Origin: Citrobacter sp.
GTDB taxonomy: Bacteria; Pseudomonadota; Gammaproteobacteria; Enterobacterales; Enterobacteriaceae
Length of the DNA stretch: 64,000 nucleotides
Reading direction: 5' to 3'
Assembly: GCA_019415335.1 (NCBI GenBank)
Contig: DXKH01000051.1
Coordinates: 1-64,000, forward strand
The position numbers were made by a program, and so were the translations under genes. Numbering within the stretch: the first letter of the stretch is position 1; every line of letters begins with the position of its first letter. Positions 33,475 to 47,167 of this stretch are shown here, in pieces. Below the pieces are notes generated by a model that was not told the origin of the DNA, searched no databases, and worked only from the letters and a program-made list of their open reading frames with translations.

Positions 33475-34574
33475 AAGGTGGCTCCTACCCGTGATCCCTT
33501 GACGGAACTAGCAAGTGTCAGCCTGGTTCCGGTGCTACCCATCGTCGCTATTTTCTGTCCTGCCTTCACTTCTTGTTGTTCCCGGACCAGCATTGTATCG
33601 TTATGAGCGTAGGCACTCAGGTAATCATCGTTGTGTTTGATGATAATAAGATTACCGTAACCGCGCAGTGCGTTACCGGCATAAACCACGCGCCCATCGG
33701 CGGTCGCGGTAATAGCCTGTCCCTTACTGCCTGCAATGTCGATCCCTTTGTTGCCCCCCTCGGAAGCCCCAAAGTTTTCGATCACTTTGCCGTCAGTCGG
33801 CCAGCGCCATGCGGAGATTGGCGAACTGGTAGACGAACTGCTTGCTGTCGATTCGGTTGCGCTAACTGCTGGAGCCGTTACAGGCGCTGTGACGACTGTC
33901 CCAGCAGGCTTGTTGTTCGGCAACATTTTGTTAGCACTTTGTTCACCTGAATCCTCAGAATACGTAATTGTCGGTTTCGAAGCAACAGCGACGGCGGAAT
34001 TTTGTGCAGGTTTGGTCACAACTCCTTGCTCTGCTGCATCGGCCTGGGTGATCGCGTTACCACCGGTAATTGGCGCCCCCGATGCATTGCCCACCTGCAG
34101 CGTTTGTCCGACGTTCAGGCCATACGGGGCCTGGACGTTGTTGCGCTGCGCCAGGTCACGGAAATCGTTCCCGGTGATCCAGGCGATATAAAAAAGCGTG
34201 TCACCTTTTTTAACGGTATATGTACTGCCACCGCTGTAGCTGCCTTTCGGAATGTTCCCATACTGGCGGTTATAGACAATACGTCCGTTTTCCGTCTGCA
34301 CGGGTTGTTCGGCGACCGGCTGAATTTGCGTCGGTTGCGTCGTCGGGCGCTGCACCGGTTGAATTTGTGGTGTCTGCGGAGCGGGCGTCGTCGTCCCCAT
34401 TTTCGGTGGCGGCGTAATCAGCATGCCAGAACTGGTATTCGTCGGGGCATTACCATTGACTGAGCTTACCGGCGCAGGCGGATTCGATGAATTTGAACAA
34501 CCCGCCAGCCATAGCGAAACCAGTGACAGTGCCGCAATGCGGCTAACGGTGAATTTTGGGCTTCCCGCGCTCAT
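33471..34574 (-). CDS. nlpD: NlpD lipoprotein with truncated and replaced C-terminus
   Basis: NlpD is an outer-membrane lipoprotein that activates the amidase AmiC at the division septum. The signal peptide ends in lipobox LAGC (Cys26). LysM spans about 118-162 ([17 protein letters not shown]), and a degenerate LytM domain begins near 255 ([14 protein letters not shown]) and runs to [12 protein letters not shown] at 350. The normal last 25 residues (with STRLHFEIRYKGKSVNP and ending YLPQR) are missing. Instead 17 out-of-family residues ([17 protein letters not shown]) are read from the rpoS leader, and the stop overlaps the rpoS ATG. The loss removes the final strand of LytM, so AmiC activation may be impaired. 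Total 367 residues against 379 in E. coli. Confidence 0.93.
   Translation of the reverse strand: MSAGSPKFTVSRIAALSLVSLWLAGCSNSSNPPAPVSSVNGNAPTNTSSGMLITPPPKMGTTTPAPQTPQIQPVQRPTTQPTQIQPVAEQPVQTENGRIVYNRQYGNIPKGSYSGGSTYTVKKGDTLFYIAWITGNDFRDLAQRNNVQAPYGLNVGQTLQVGNASGAPITGGNAITQADAAEQGVVTKPAQNSAVAVASKPTITYSEDSGEQSANKMLPNNKPAGTVVTAPVTAPAVSATESTASSSSTSSPISAWRWPTDGKVIENFGASEGGNKGIDIAGSKGQAITATADGRVVYAGNALRGYGNLIIIKHNDDYLSAYAHNDTMLVREQQEVKAGQKIATMGSTGTRLTLASSVKGSRVGATL
33475..33540 (-). promoter_or_regulatory. Truncated rpoS leader with nlpD deletion junction
   Basis: Upstream of rpoS ATG the sequence matches E. coli for the first 33 bases, is diverged for 15, and then has GGAACCAG (33523-33530), an octamer that in E. 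coli occurs once in this leader and once near the end of nlpD. Here nlpD coding sequence joins directly at it. About 90 bases of the usual leader are missing, which in E. coli include the antisense stem and the DsrA/RprA/ArcZ pairing site (about 119 to 94 bases before AUG). The E. coli comparison is from memory. Confidence 0.75.
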
Positions 34575-34712
34575 TTATCCCCCAGGAAAAATTGGTTAAC
34601 AACCAGTGACGTATAATCGTGCAGACAGCAAATGGGCACTGGAAAATGTGACCACGATACGCTGACCAGTTCCAAAAACTCCAGGAAAATTCCAGGTATT
34701 CAGAACCGCTTC

Positions 34713-36074
<1,362 letters not shown>

Positions 36075-36094
<20 letters not shown>

Positions 36095-37124
36095 AATCAC
36101 CCATTGTGTTGATCAGTTCCCTCACAACGCTGGTGGCGAAGCTCCCCGCCGGCAGCCAAAAGCGTAACTCGACGGTGACGTCATCCCACCAGTTCCAGCT
36201 TAATTGCTGCGGATAGAGCAGCATCGCTCTTCGCGAGGCCTCGACTTTTTCACGCAACAGCAGTGACTGCAACGCCGTCTCTTCGGCAATCGCGGACTGT
36301 TCGAACGCCAGCGCATCCCGCTGGGTTCCCCACTCACCGCTGCCGGGGAGCGAAGCCGTCACCATCAGTTCTTTTTCATCGACGCGACGCTGTAATTCCA
36401 CTAACTCTTCTTGTGTGGAGACAAACCAGCTTCCGCGCCCCGCTAATTGTAGCGCATCGCCGTCAACAACTTGATTAAAGTCTGTTTTTTTCAGACGTTG
36501 ACTCACAATTTGATTAAACAACGCACTGCGGGCCGCCGACAACCAAAAACTGCGTTTATTGCGATCCCGAACCGGTGTATCACTTTGTGCCCAGCGCAGC
36601 GCGCCTTGTAGATTGCTGCCGCCAATGCCGAAACGCTGAGCACCGAAATAGTTCGGTACGCCACCGGTGCTTATCGCGTGCAGACGGGATTCTACCTCGT
36701 CACGATGACTGACTTCTCGCAGCACCAGCGTGAACGCATTGCCCTTCAGCGCGCCTAAACGTAACTTACGTTTGTGACGCGCATATTCCAGCACCTTGCA
36801 GCCTTCAAGCTGGAAGGCGCTCAGGTCAGGCATCTCCTTGCCTGGTACGCGTGCGCACAGCCACTGCTCAGTAACCGCATGCTTATCTTTTTGCCCGGCA
36901 AAGCTCACTTCACGGGCATGAATTTTCAGAAACTTCGCCAGCGCGTCAGCCACAAAACGGGTGTTACAGCCGTTTTTGAGAATACGCACCAGAATGTGTT
37001 CACCTTCACCATCCGGTTCGAAACCCAAATCTTCGACCACCACAAAATCTTCCGGACTGGCTTTCAGCAGCCCGAAGCCTTGCGGCTTACCGTAGAGATA
37101 CGTGAGATTTTCAAACTCTGTCAT
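36075..37124 (-). CDS. truD: tRNA pseudouridine(13) synthase TruD
   Basis: TruD (349 residues) makes pseudouridine 13 in tRNA-Glu. The catalytic Asp is in [15 protein letters not shown] (motif GxKDxxA, Asp about residue 80). The [16 protein letters not shown] and [11 protein letters not shown] segments are typical of the TruD family. It starts within the ispF stop (four-base overlap) and overlaps surE. Complete, and length agrees with E. coli. Confidence 0.96.
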
Positions 37125-37600
37125 TTCGCGGCCTTAATGAGTAACGCTACTGCTTCGCAGGCAATCCCTTCCCCACGCCCGGTAAAGCCGAGTTTTTCCG
37201 TGGTGGTGGCCTTCACGTTCACATCATCCATGTGACAACCGAGGTCTTCAGCAATAAATACACGCATTTGCGGGATATGCGGCAGCATCTTCGGCGCCTG
37301 AGCAATGATGGTCACATCGACATTACCCAGGACATACCCTTTGGCCTGGATCCGACGCCAGGCTTCACGCAACAGCTCACGGCTGTCTGCACCTTTAAAC
37401 GCCGGATCGGTATCCGGGAACAGCTTGCCAATGTCACCCAGTGCCGCCGCGCCAAGCAGCGCATCGGTAAGCGCATGTAGCGCGACATCGCCATCAGAAT
37501 GCGCCAGCAGCCCCTTTTCATACGGGATGCGTACGCCACCAATGATAATTGGACCTTCTCCGCCAAAGGCGTGTACGTCAAAACCGTGTCCGATTCGCAT
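37121..37600 (-). CDS. ispF: 2-C-methyl-D-erythritol 2,4-cyclodiphosphate synthase IspF
   Basis: IspF (159 residues) forms the cyclodiphosphate in the MEP isoprenoid pathway. The start at 37600 gives [17 protein letters not shown], with zinc ligands Asp8 and His10; a longer frame to 37627 lacks support and would begin in repeat [21 protein letters not shown] and [16 protein letters not shown] are the family signatures. In many enterobacteria ispF abuts ispD. Here an ERIC-like remnant of about 80 bases separates them, so ispF must use its own ribosome site (AGGAG just upstream). Confidence 0.96.
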   Translation of the reverse strand: MRIGHGFDVHAFGGEGPIIIGGVRIPYEKGLLAHSDGDVALHALTDALLGAAALGDIGKLFPDTDPAFKGADSRELLREAWRRIQAKGYVLGNVDVTIIAQAPKMLPHIPQMRVFIAEDLGCHMDDVNVKATTTEKLGFTGRGEGIACEAVALLIKAAK

Positions 37601-37614
37601 TATGCTTTCTCCTG

Positions 37615-37675
37615 TTATACACGCCATCCTTCAAGCTGCCTCTTTATTGGCTGCCTCGAGGCATCCCGAATGATG
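37615..37675. repeat. ERIC remnant between ispD and ispF
   Basis: Read on the minus strand, GGCAGCCAAT then CAGCTTGAAGGATGGCGTG and TATA match one end of the ERIC repeat (GGCAGCCAAC, CAACTTGAAGTATGACGGG). The other arm is shortened. The element is internally deleted. It sits where the ispD and ispF genes are normally contiguous. Confidence 0.65.
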
Positions 37676-37681
37676 TTGTGT

Positions 37682-38377
37682 CTAAATTGTTCGGGTCAGG
37701 TAAAATTCAGCCAGCGCTAAATCTTCCGGACGGGTCACTTTGATGTTATCAGCCCGCCCTTCAACAAGCTGTGGATGGAAGCCACAGTATTCCAGCGCTG
37801 AAGCCTCATCGGTGATGGTCGCCCCTTCATTCAGCGCGCGCGTCAGGCAATCATGCAACAGCTCGCGAGGGAAAAATTGCGGCGTCAGCGCGTGCCATAA
37901 ATCGTTGCGTTCAACGGTATGGGCGATCGCCGTTTTGCCCGGCTCCGCGCGCTTCATGGTATCTCGCACCGGTGCGGCAAGTATCCCGCCGGTGCGGCTG
38001 GTTTCGCTGAGCGCCAGCAGGCGTGCTAAATCATCCTGATGCAGACAGGGACGCGCCGCGTCATGCACCAGCACCCATTCGGCGTTTCCGGCGGCCTGCA
38101 ATCCGGCCAGCACGGAGTCTGCACGTTCATTTCCCCCGTCCACGACGGTAATTTGCGGATGCTGCGCCAGTGGAAGTTGGGCAAAGCGGCGGTCGCCGGG
38201 GCTTATCGCGATGATCACGCGGGTCACGCGGGGATGCGCCAACAGCGCAAGGACCGAGTGTTCGAGAATAGTTTTATTGCCGATCGAGAGATATTGTTTC
38301 GGACATTCCGTTTGCATACGGCGACCAAATCCGGCCGCCGGCACCACGGCGCAAACATCCAAAAAAGTGGCTGCCAT
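37682..38377 (-). CDS. ispD: 2-C-methyl-D-erythritol 4-phosphate cytidylyltransferase IspD
   Basis: IspD (231 residues) couples CTP to methylerythritol phosphate in the MEP pathway. The nucleotide-binding start [20 protein letters not shown] and [11 protein letters not shown] are diagnostic, and [12 protein letters not shown] and [16 protein letters not shown] complete the active site. It ends at FYLTRTI, about five residues short of E. coli IspD. The missing tail lies exactly where the ERIC remnant begins, so the repeat seems to have trimmed the C-terminus. The active site is not affected. It follows ftsB by 18 bases. Confidence 0.95.
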   Translation of the reverse strand: MAATFLDVCAVVPAAGFGRRMQTECPKQYLSIGNKTILEHSVLALLAHPRVTRVIIAISPGDRRFAQLPLAQHPQITVVDGGNERADSVLAGLQAAGNAEWVLVHDAARPCLHQDDLARLLALSETSRTGGILAAPVRDTMKRAEPGKTAIAHTVERNDLWHALTPQFFPRELLHDCLTRALNEGATITDEASALEYCGFHPQLVEGRADNIKVTRPEDLALAEFYLTRTI

Positions 38378-38395
38378 GTAATTTCCTGGGCTGGT

Positions 38396-38707
38396 TTAAC
38401 GAGTATTTTGCCCCGCAGTTTGCGTGCGTTTAGACGCGTCGGGCACCAGACGATAAAACGTTTCGCCCGGCTTAGTCATGCTGAGTTCGTTGCGCGCGCG
38501 CTCCTCGATAGCCTCCTGACCGCCATTGAGATCGTCAATTTCGGCAAAGAGCTGATCGTTACGTGCTTTAAGTTTGGCGTTTGTCGCCTGCTGCGCCGCC
38601 ACGTCATCATTGACGCGACTGTAATCATGTATGCCGTTCTTACCGAACCACAGCGAATACTGTAGCCAGACCAGTAGAGCCAGCAACAGCAGCGTTAGTT
38701 TACCCAT
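38396..38707 (-). CDS. ftsB: Cell division protein FtsB
   Basis: FtsB (103 residues) is a bitopic inner-membrane protein that forms the FtsQLB complex and activates septal peptidoglycan synthesis. One membrane helix covers residues about 4-21 ([19 protein letters not shown]), followed by a periplasmic coiled coil ([19 protein letters not shown]) and a C-terminal tail that contacts FtsQ. It heads the ftsB-ispD pair. Size and order match E. coli. Confidence 0.94.
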   Translation of the reverse strand: MGKLTLLLLALLVWLQYSLWFGKNGIHDYSRVNDDVAAQQATNAKLKARNDQLFAEIDDLNGGQEAIEERARNELSMTKPGETFYRLVPDASKRTQTAGQNTR

Positions 38708-38890
38708 CCTGCCCCCTGAAAAACGGCATCATCCTCCCATACTTCCACAAACGACACGACGTTTGCGGGCGGGAAAGCCGCAACAACGCGGGCAAATGTA
38801 CCACAATTGCCCTTTATAACGTATACCCAGAACCCTGAGAACATCATCTCATGGTTAGTTACGGTTTGAATTATGGACAGCAGTCGCGCT

Positions 38891-39214
38891 TTAGCCCAGC
38901 AGCCACATAAAGAGTGTGCCAAACATCGCGCAAACGGTCAGCAGCGTTGCGACAATGCTATAGCGCAATTTCCCCTTAAGCAGGGAATGCAGCGCGATAC
39001 CCACGACCACCGCAACGGGCATCAACGCCAGGAAGAAAGGCCAGGTGTAGATGAAGAAAAACAACGTGTTAGGACCATACACCAGAAAGGGGATCCCCAA
39101 CGCCAGCAGCCATGACACGAAACCCACCACCGCGCCCGGCAGCGACCAGGTGGTTTCGTCATCAGTAGCAAACGCGTCTGTCGTTGTGAGTGTGATGTTC
39201 TGGCTATCGCGCAT
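38891..39214 (-). CDS. ygbE: DUF3561 inner-membrane protein YgbE
   Basis: YgbE (107 residues) is a conserved enterobacterial membrane protein of unknown role. Three hydrophobic segments are visible: AVVGFVSWLLALGIPFLVYG, LFFFIYTWPFFLALMPVAVV and IVATLLTVCAMFGTLFMW. It lies between ftsB and cysC on the same strand, as in E. coli. No catalytic motif is visible. The N-terminal 25 residues are polar and probably cytoplasmic. Confidence 0.9.
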   Translation of the reverse strand: MRDSQNITLTTTDAFATDDETTWSLPGAVVGFVSWLLALGIPFLVYGPNTLFFFIYTWPFFLALMPVAVVVGIALHSLLKGKLRYSIVATLLTVCAMFGTLFMWLLG

Positions 39215-39260
39215 AGTGAATCCTGTAACCTTGGCTGACCGTACACACAGGTCAGGTGTC

Positions 39261-39866
39261 TCAGGATCTGATAATATCGCTCTGTCTGAGCAGGTCTAAT
39301 AATTGGGCAACCAAATTTGTTACTAATTGTTCGCCATTGAGATGAACCTCTGGCGATTCAGGCGCTTCGTAAACGGAATCAATTCCGGTGAAGTTGCGCA
39401 ACTCGCCGGCGCGCGCTTTTTTGTATAAGCCTTTTGGATCGCGGACTTCGCAAATTTCCAGCGGCGTATCCACGAACACTTCAATAAAGCGCCCCTCACC
39501 GACGCGTTCGCGCACCATTTTCCGCTCCGCCCGGTGCGGAGAAATAAACGCCGTCAGTACCACCAGCCCGGCATCCACCATCAGGTTTGCCACTTCGCCC
39601 ACGCGACGGATGTTCTCTTTGCGATCGGCATCACTAAACCCCAGATCGCTGCACAAGCCGTGGCGAACGTTATCACCGTCCAGCAAATAGGTACTGACGC
39701 CCAGTTGATGCAGCGCCTCTTCCAGTGCCCCGGCGACGGTCGATTTCCCGGACCCGGACAGCCCGGTAAACCACAGCACAACACCACGATGACCGTGGTG
39801 CTGCTCGCGCTGTTGCGGCGTGACGGGATGAGCATGCCAGACGACGTTTTCGTCATGCAGCGCCAT
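39261..39866 (-). CDS. cysC: Adenylylsulfate kinase CysC
   Basis: CysC (201 residues) phosphorylates adenosine 5'-phosphosulfate to PAPS. Walker A is [15 protein letters not shown] near residue 35, and [14 protein letters not shown] and [20 protein letters not shown] hold APS-binding residues. The start overlaps the cysN stop by one base. With CysD and CysN upstream it forms the sulfate activation operon cysDNC, normally under CysB control with O-acetylserine as inducer. Complete. Confidence 0.97.
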   Translation of the reverse strand: MALHDENVVWHAHPVTPQQREQHHGHRGVVLWFTGLSGSGKSTVAGALEEALHQLGVSTYLLDGDNVRHGLCSDLGFSDADRKENIRRVGEVANLMVDAGLVVLTAFISPHRAERKMVRERVGEGRFIEVFVDTPLEICEVRDPKGLYKKARAGELRNFTGIDSVYEAPESPEVHLNGEQLVTNLVAQLLDLLRQSDIIRS

Positions 39867-41293
39867 TATTTTCCTCCCAGCAGATCGCGAGCGCCCCAGT
39901 GCGGGAAGTGACGTCGTACCAGCGCATTCAGTTCCAGCTCAAAGGCGCTGAATTCTGACGGTGCGGCGGTCTCCTGCACAATCGGTTCGCGAACCATACC
40001 GGCTCCCACGGTGACGTTGCTCAGACGATCGATAAAGATCAGCCCGCCCGTCACCGGGTTTTGCTGATAGGTATCCAGCACCAGCGGCTCATCAAAGGTC
40101 AGATTCACCAGGCCAATGCCGTTCAGCGGCAGATTGTCCACCTCACGCTGCGTCAGATTGTTGATATCCACCTGATACTGAACATGGTCAACCCGAGCAC
40201 GGGTCTTTTTACCGGCGATTTTGATTTCGTAACTCTGCCCTGGTGCCAGTGGCTGTTCCGCCATCCAGACCACGTCAACGGCGGCGCTCTGTACGGCAGG
40301 CAGGCTTTCATCCGCCGCCAGCAGCAGATCGCCACGGCTGATATCAATCTCGTCTTTCAGGACGAGGGTAATGGCTTCACCGGCAAAGGCGTCGTCCAGA
40401 TCGCCATCAAAGGTGACAATCCGCGCCACGCTGGATTCCACGCCGGACGGCAGCACTTTCACGCGCTGTCCCACCTTCACGCAACCAGAGGCAAGAGTAC
40501 CGGAATAGCCGCGGAAATCGAGGTTTGGACGGTTTACGTACTGCACCGGGAAGCGCATTGGCTGGCTATCGACCACGCGTTGGATCTCAACCGTCTCAAG
40601 CACTTCAAGCAAGGTCGGGCCGCTGTACCACGGCATGCTGACGCTCTGGGAGGCGACGTTGTCACCCTCCAGCGCGGAGAGCGGGACAAAGCGGATATCC
40701 AGATTCCCCGGCAACTGTTCGGCAAAGGTCAGATAATCTTCACGAATGCGCGCAAAAGTCTCTTCGCTGTAGTCGACCAGATCCATTTTGTTGATCGCCA
40801 CCACCAGGTGTTTGATCCCCAGCAGTGTAGAAATAAAGCTGTGACGACGAGTCTGATCCAGCACGCCTTTACGGGCGTCGATCAGCAGGATCGCCAGATC
40901 GCAGGTTGACGCACCGGTCGCCATATTCCGGGTGTATTGCTCATGCCCAGGGGTATCGGCAATGATAAATTTGCGCTTCTCGGTGGAGAAATAGCGATAC
41001 GCCACGTCAATGGTAATCCCCTGCTCACGCTCGGCCTGCAGGCCATCCACCAGCAGCGCCAGATCCAGCTTCTCGCCCTGCGTACCGTGACGTTTGCTGT
41101 CGTTATGCAACGATGACAGTTGATCTTCATAAATCTGCCGCGTGTCGTGCAACAGTCTACCGATCAGGGTGCTTTTGCCGTCATCCACGCTACCGCAGGT
41201 GAGAAAGCGCAGCAGACTTTTATGTTGTTGGGCAACCATCCAGGCTTCGACGCCGCCTTCATTAGCGATTTGTTGTGCAAGAGTGGTGTTCAT
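39866..41293 (-). CDS. cysN: Sulfate adenylyltransferase subunit 1 (GTPase) CysN
   Basis: CysN (475 residues) is an EF-Tu-like GTPase that drives ATP sulfurylase. G1 is [15 protein letters not shown] (about residue 35), G3 is [13 protein letters not shown]4 is [10 protein letters not shown], followed by two beta-barrel domains. GTP hydrolysis is coupled to APS formation by CysD. It lies nine bases after cysD and overlaps cysC by one base. Standard length and intact. Confidence 0.97.
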   Translation of the reverse strand: MNTTLAQQIANEGGVEAWMVAQQHKSLLRFLTCGSVDDGKSTLIGRLLHDTRQIYEDQLSSLHNDSKRHGTQGEKLDLALLVDGLQAEREQGITIDVAYRYFSTEKRKFIIADTPGHEQYTRNMATGASTCDLAILLIDARKGVLDQTRRHSFISTLLGIKHLVVAINKMDLVDYSEETFARIREDYLTFAEQLPGNLDIRFVPLSALEGDNVASQSVSMPWYSGPTLLEVLETVEIQRVVDSQPMRFPVQYVNRPNLDFRGYSGTLASGCVKVGQRVKVLPSGVESSVARIVTFDGDLDDAFAGEAITLVLKDEIDISRGDLLLAADESLPAVQSAAVDVVWMAEQPLAPGQSYEIKIAGKKTRARVDHVQYQVDINNLTQREVDNLPLNGIGLVNLTFDEPLVLDTYQQNPVTGGLIFIDRLSNVTVGAGMVREPIVQETAAPSEFSAFELELNALVRRHFPHWGARDLLGGK

Positions 41294-41302
41294 GGCGGCT
41301 CC

Positions 41303-42211
41303 TTAGAAATACCCCTGACGTTTCTTCAGCTCCATAGAGCCCGCCTGGTCGCGGTCAATCACGCGGCCCTGACGTTCACTGGTGGTCGAGACCAGCATCT
41401 CTTCAATGATTTCCGGCAGCGTTTGCGCGTTTGACTCGACGGCGCCGGTCAGCGGCCAGCAGCCGAGGGTACGGAAACGCACCATCCGTTTTTTGATCAT
41501 TTCGCCAGGCTGCAGGTCGATGCGATCGTCATCAATCATCATTAACATGCCGTCGCGCTCCAGCACCGGTCGCTCTGCCGCCAGATACAGCGGAACGATT
41601 TCGATATTTTCCAGCCAGATGTACTGCCAGATATCCTGTTCCGTCCAGTTAGACAGCGGAAAGACGCGGATACTTTCGCCTTTGTTAATCTGCCCGTTGT
41701 AGTTGTGCCACAGTTCAGGGCGCTGGTTTTTCGGGTCCCAACGGTGAAAGCGGTCGCGGAAGGAGTAAATACGCTCTTTCGCCCGCGACTTTTCTTCATC
41801 GCGGCGCGCACCGCCAAATGCGGCGTCAAAACCGTATTTGTTCAGCGCCTGCTTCAGCCCTTCGGTTTTCATAATGTCGGTGTGTTTGGCACTGCCGTGA
41901 ACAAACGGGTTGATGCCCATCGCCACCCCTTCCGGGTTTTTATGTACCAGCAGCTCGCAGCCGTACGCTTTGGCGGTACGATCGCGGAATTCATACATCT
42001 CGCGGAACTTCCAGCCGGTATCGACATGCAGCAGCGGAAACGGCAACGATCCCGGGTAAAATGCCTTACGGGCAAGATGCAGCATGACGCTGGAATCTTT
42101 ACCGATGGAGTACAGCATTACCGGGTTCGAGAATTCTGCTGCCACCTCGCGAATGATGTGGATGCTTTCGGCCTCCAGCTGTCGCAGGTGGGTGAGTCGT
42201 TTTTGGTCCAT
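41303..42211 (-). CDS. cysD: Sulfate adenylyltransferase subunit 2 CysD
   Basis: CysD (302 residues) is the catalytic subunit that adenylates sulfate with ATP. The PP-loop is in [19 protein letters not shown] (SxGKDS motif), with [18 protein letters not shown] and the C-terminal [16 protein letters not shown] segment also diagnostic. It is the first gene of cysDNC. The 274-base gap to divergent iap should hold the CysB-dependent promoter; no clear CysB consensus can be assigned by eye because the site is weakly defined. Complete. Confidence 0.97.
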   Translation of the reverse strand: MDQKRLTHLRQLEAESIHIIREVAAEFSNPVMLYSIGKDSSVMLHLARKAFYPGSLPFPLLHVDTGWKFREMYEFRDRTAKAYGCELLVHKNPEGVAMGINPFVHGSAKHTDIMKTEGLKQALNKYGFDAAFGGARRDEEKSRAKERIYSFRDRFHRWDPKNQRPELWHNYNGQINKGESIRVFPLSNWTEQDIWQYIWLENIEIVPLYLAAERPVLERDGMLMMIDDDRIDLQPGEMIKKRMVRFRTLGCWPLTGAVESNAQTLPEIIEEMLVSTTSERQGRVIDRDQAGSMELKKRQGYF

Positions 42212-42485
42212 AACCGTTCCTTTACAATACCGCTAATGTCGAGCGCGTCAGATAACCCGACTATAGGGAGCGCAGGAGAACGAATGAAATTACGAATTGG
42301 AATGAGTAGTTCCTCAAAGGAATAACGATCTGGCAAAGCAAATATCAAAAAGTGCTTAACCCGCCGGAATTCGGGCATTTAAGAGCAAATGAAATTGTTT
42401 TAGCGAGGTCACAGTTTCATACTAAATGAGTTAAAATTTTTGCTTTGTATTCAGGGCTTCCCCCGCTGGCTATTAAGGACTCACT

Positions 42486-43523
42486 ATGTTTTCCGCAACG
42501 CGCCGTCTTTCCGTCCTCCTGGCGCTCGGCGTATGCTTTATTGTCCCCGCTCAGGCGTCATCGCCAAAACCGGGCGAATTTGCGACAACGCAGACCCGTC
42601 ATATTGCGACCGTTTTCCCGGGAAGGATGACCGGTTCTCCTGCAGAGATGTTGTCTGCCGACTATTTACGCCAGCAGTTTGAGCAAATGGGCTATCGCAG
42701 TGATATCCGCACGTTTAACAGTCGCTACATTTATACCGCCAAAAATAACCGCAAAAACTGGCATAACGTCACCGGCAGTACCGTTATTGCAGCCCATGAA
42801 GGCAAAGCCCCGCAGCAGATTATTATCATGGCGCATCTGGATACCTACGCGCCGCAAAGTGACGCCGACACCGACGCGAATCTTGGCGGGCTCACTCTGC
42901 AAGGGGTGGATGATAACGCAGCCGGTCTGGGCGTTATGCTTGAACTGGCAGAACGACTGAAAGATGTGCCGACGGAATACGGTATTCGTTTTATTGCCAC
43001 CAGCGGCGAGGAAGAGGGAAAACTGGGGGCCGAAAACCTGCTGAAGCGCATGAGCACGGCAGAGAAGAAAAATACGCTACTGGTGATTAATCTCGATAAT
43101 CTGATCGTCGGCGACAAACTGTATTTTAATAGCGGGCAAAGCACCCCAGAAGCCGTACGCAAATTAACCCGCGACCGGGCGTTGGCCATAGCGCGCAATC
43201 ATGGAATTGCCGCCACCAGCAATCCAGGCCTGAATAAGGATTATCCAAAAGGCACAAGCTGCTGCAATGATGCAGAGGTCTTCGATAAAGCGGGAATATC
43301 GGTGCTTTCCGTTGAGGCGACTAACTGGAATCTTGGCAAGAAAGATGGTTACCAGCAGCGAGCCAAAACCGCCTCTTTCCCGGCGGGAAATAGCTGGCAC
43401 GACGTACGTCTGGATAATCAACAGCACATTGATAAAGCCCTTCCCGGACGCATTGAGCATCGCAATCGCGACGTAATGCGCATTATGTTGCCGCTAGTGA
43501 AAGAATTAGCAAAAGCGAGTTAA
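42486..43523 (+). CDS. iap: Alkaline phosphatase isozyme conversion aminopeptidase Iap
   Basis: Iap (345 residues) is a periplasmic zinc aminopeptidase of the M28 family that trims the N-terminal Arg of alkaline phosphatase. A Sec signal peptide ends near VPAQA-SSP. Metal ligands are visible in MAHLDTYAPQ (His and Asp), GVDDNAAGLGVMLELAERL (Asp), TSGEEEGKLGAENLL (Glu-Glu) and the His of NSWHDVRLDN. It is divergent from cysD and precedes the CRISPR locus, as in E. coli. Intact. Confidence 0.93.
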   Translation: MFSATRRLSVLLALGVCFIVPAQASSPKPGEFATTQTRHIATVFPGRMTGSPAEMLSADYLRQQFEQMGYRSDIRTFNSRYIYTAKNNRKNWHNVTGSTVIAAHEGKAPQQIIIMAHLDTYAPQSDADTDANLGGLTLQGVDDNAAGLGVMLELAERLKDVPTEYGIRFIATSGEEEGKLGAENLLKRMSTAEKKNTLLVINLDNLIVGDKLYFNSGQSTPEAVRKLTRDRALAIARNHGIAATSNPGLNKDYPKGTSCCNDAEVFDKAGISVLSVEATNWNLGKKDGYQQRAKTASFPAGNSWHDVRLDNQQHIDKALPGRIEHRNRDVMRIMLPLVKELAKAS

Positions 43524-43530
43524 TTCTGTG

Positions 43531-43562
43531 GCCGGATAAAGCGACATTGCTATCCGGCAAAA
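43531..43562. repeat. REP element after iap
   Basis: GGCCGGATAAAGCGACATTG with CTATCCGGCA forms a short REP hairpin. It lies between the convergent iap and the small periplasmic gene. Confidence 0.7.
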
Positions 43563-43626
43563 GACGCGAAGAGTGACACTATTCTGAGCGTCGTTTTTTT
43601 TCAATTACGCTCTTTCTTATAATACG

Positions 43627-43908
43627 TTATTGAATGCCCATGGACTGCTTCATTTGCACCAGCGCGGCAGCGCCTTGTTTACAGCCTGCATCCTGATTTT
43701 CAGCCGGTAATTCTGCGAGTTGCTTTTTAGCCTCCTCCAGTTGAGGTTTCATCGCTTCCATCTGCTGTTTAGCCTGATCGCTGGTTTTTGAAGCCTGAAC
43801 AATCAACGCATCAACATCATCAAAATATTGCTGACAGGTATCAGTAATTGCCGCAACAGAAGAGCCAGACACCAGCGTCAGCGCCGCAACGAAAATAACT
43901 TTTTTCAT
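43627..43908 (-). CDS. Small periplasmic DUF5339-like protein
   Basis: This 93-residue protein has a signal peptide (MKKVIFVAALTLVSGSSVAA, cleavage near VAA-ITD). The mature part has two cysteines (in DTCQQYFDDVD and DAGCKQGAAAL) that may form a disulfide and a helical Gln/Lys-rich middle (AKQQMEAMKPQLEEAKKQL). The pattern fits the DUF5339 family of small periplasmic proteins, for which no function is known. It lies between iap and the CRISPR trailer end. The family name is moderately sure. Confidence 0.75.
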   Translation of the reverse strand: MKKVIFVAALTLVSGSSVAAITDTCQQYFDDVDALIVQASKTSDQAKQQMEAMKPQLEEAKKQLAELPAENQDAGCKQGAAALVQMKQSMGIQ

Positions 43909-44029
43909 CTGTTTAATCCCTCAGTTTTAAATTGACGTCACTGCCTCCGGCAATAACGTCACCAAGGGTAAAACAAAGAAAGTTATAAAACAGCCCGAGA
44001 GAACATTTTCAGATTTTTATTTTAGGCTT

Positions 44030-45216
44030 TAGTTTATCCCCGCTGGTGCGGGGAACACTTCCGTCGACTCCATTTAATGCCGTAAATCCACGGTTATCCC
44101 CGCTGACGCGGGGAACACAACGGGAAGCCGATAAAGAGCAAATAAAAACACGGTTTATCCCCGCAAGTGCGGGGAACACATTTAAGGCAACGACACCCTG
44201 CTCCCGTTTTTCGGTTTATCCCCGCTGGCGCGGGGAACACGACCTGTTCCGACCGGGCCGCGTGCGGACACTCGGTTTATCCCCGCTGGCGCGGGGAACA
44301 CCAAAATTGTCATTTTGTGCTCTTTTTGGGTGTCGGTTTATCCCCGCTGGCGCGGGGAACACAACAACGGCAGACCCAAAGCCAAATACGCAGTCGGTTT
44401 ATCCCCGCTGGCGCGGGGAACACCCGACGTCCGCCGCTGACCCGCAAAGTTGTCACGGTTTATCCCCGCTGGCGCGGGGAACACGGTTCACACCGCGAAC
44501 GTGGCCAGCTCAGTCCCGGTTTATCCCCGCTGGCGCGGGGAACACATTCATGTTAGCCAGTGCTGCACGGCCCTTTTCGGTTTATCCCCGCTGGCGCGGG
44601 GAACACCCGGAGACGGTCGGCGTTTTCAGGCGTCCCAGCGGTTTATCCCCGCTGGCGCGGGGAACACCTGATCACCGCTATCGGAATCGCTGCGGGCATC
44701 GGTTTATCCCCGCTGGCGCGGGGAACACTTTATCGTCATGTTTCGGCGAATCAGGCGACACGGTTTATCCCCGCTGGCGCGGGGAACACATCCCGCGTTC
44801 CGACAAGCCCAAGAAGTGCAGCGGTTTATCCCCGCTGGCGCGGGGAACACGCCCTGATCCGAACACACTGGCAACCCTTCGCCGGTTTATCCCCGCTGGC
44901 GCGGGGAACACTAAGCCTCCGCGTATTTTTCTTCTTTGGTAGCCGGTTTATCCCCGCTGGCGCGGGGAACACGAACTGCCCATATTTGTTGGTTCGGGTC
45001 AGACCGGTTTATCCCCGCTGGCGCGGGGAACACTCGTTCATCATTGTCCCTGCAGTATTCGCCAACGGTTTATCCCCGCTGGCGCGGGGAACACGTTTTC
45101 ACACCATCCGGCGACGTGGTGATAACCGGTTTATCCCCGCTGGCGCGGGGAACACATTTCCACTATGTGGATAACTCAGTCCAAACCCGGTTTATCCCCG
45201 CTGGCGCGGGGAACAC
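44030..45216 (-). CRISPR. Type I-E CRISPR array, 20 repeats and 19 spacers
   Basis: Repeats are 29 bp, start CGGTTTATCCCCGC and end GCGCGGGGAACAC on the plus strand, and are spaced every 61 bases with 32-base spacers. This is the enterobacterial I-E repeat in reverse, so transcription runs on the minus strand and the leader lies at the high-coordinate end (45217 on). Seventeen repeats from 44212 to 45216 are identical. The three at the low end are variant (first TAGTTTATCC and GGTGCGG; second one base short with GACGCGG; third AAGTGCGG), as expected at the old trailer end. All spacers are different. No spacer source could be identified by eye. Confidence 0.98.
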
Positions 45217-47167
<1,951 letters not shown>

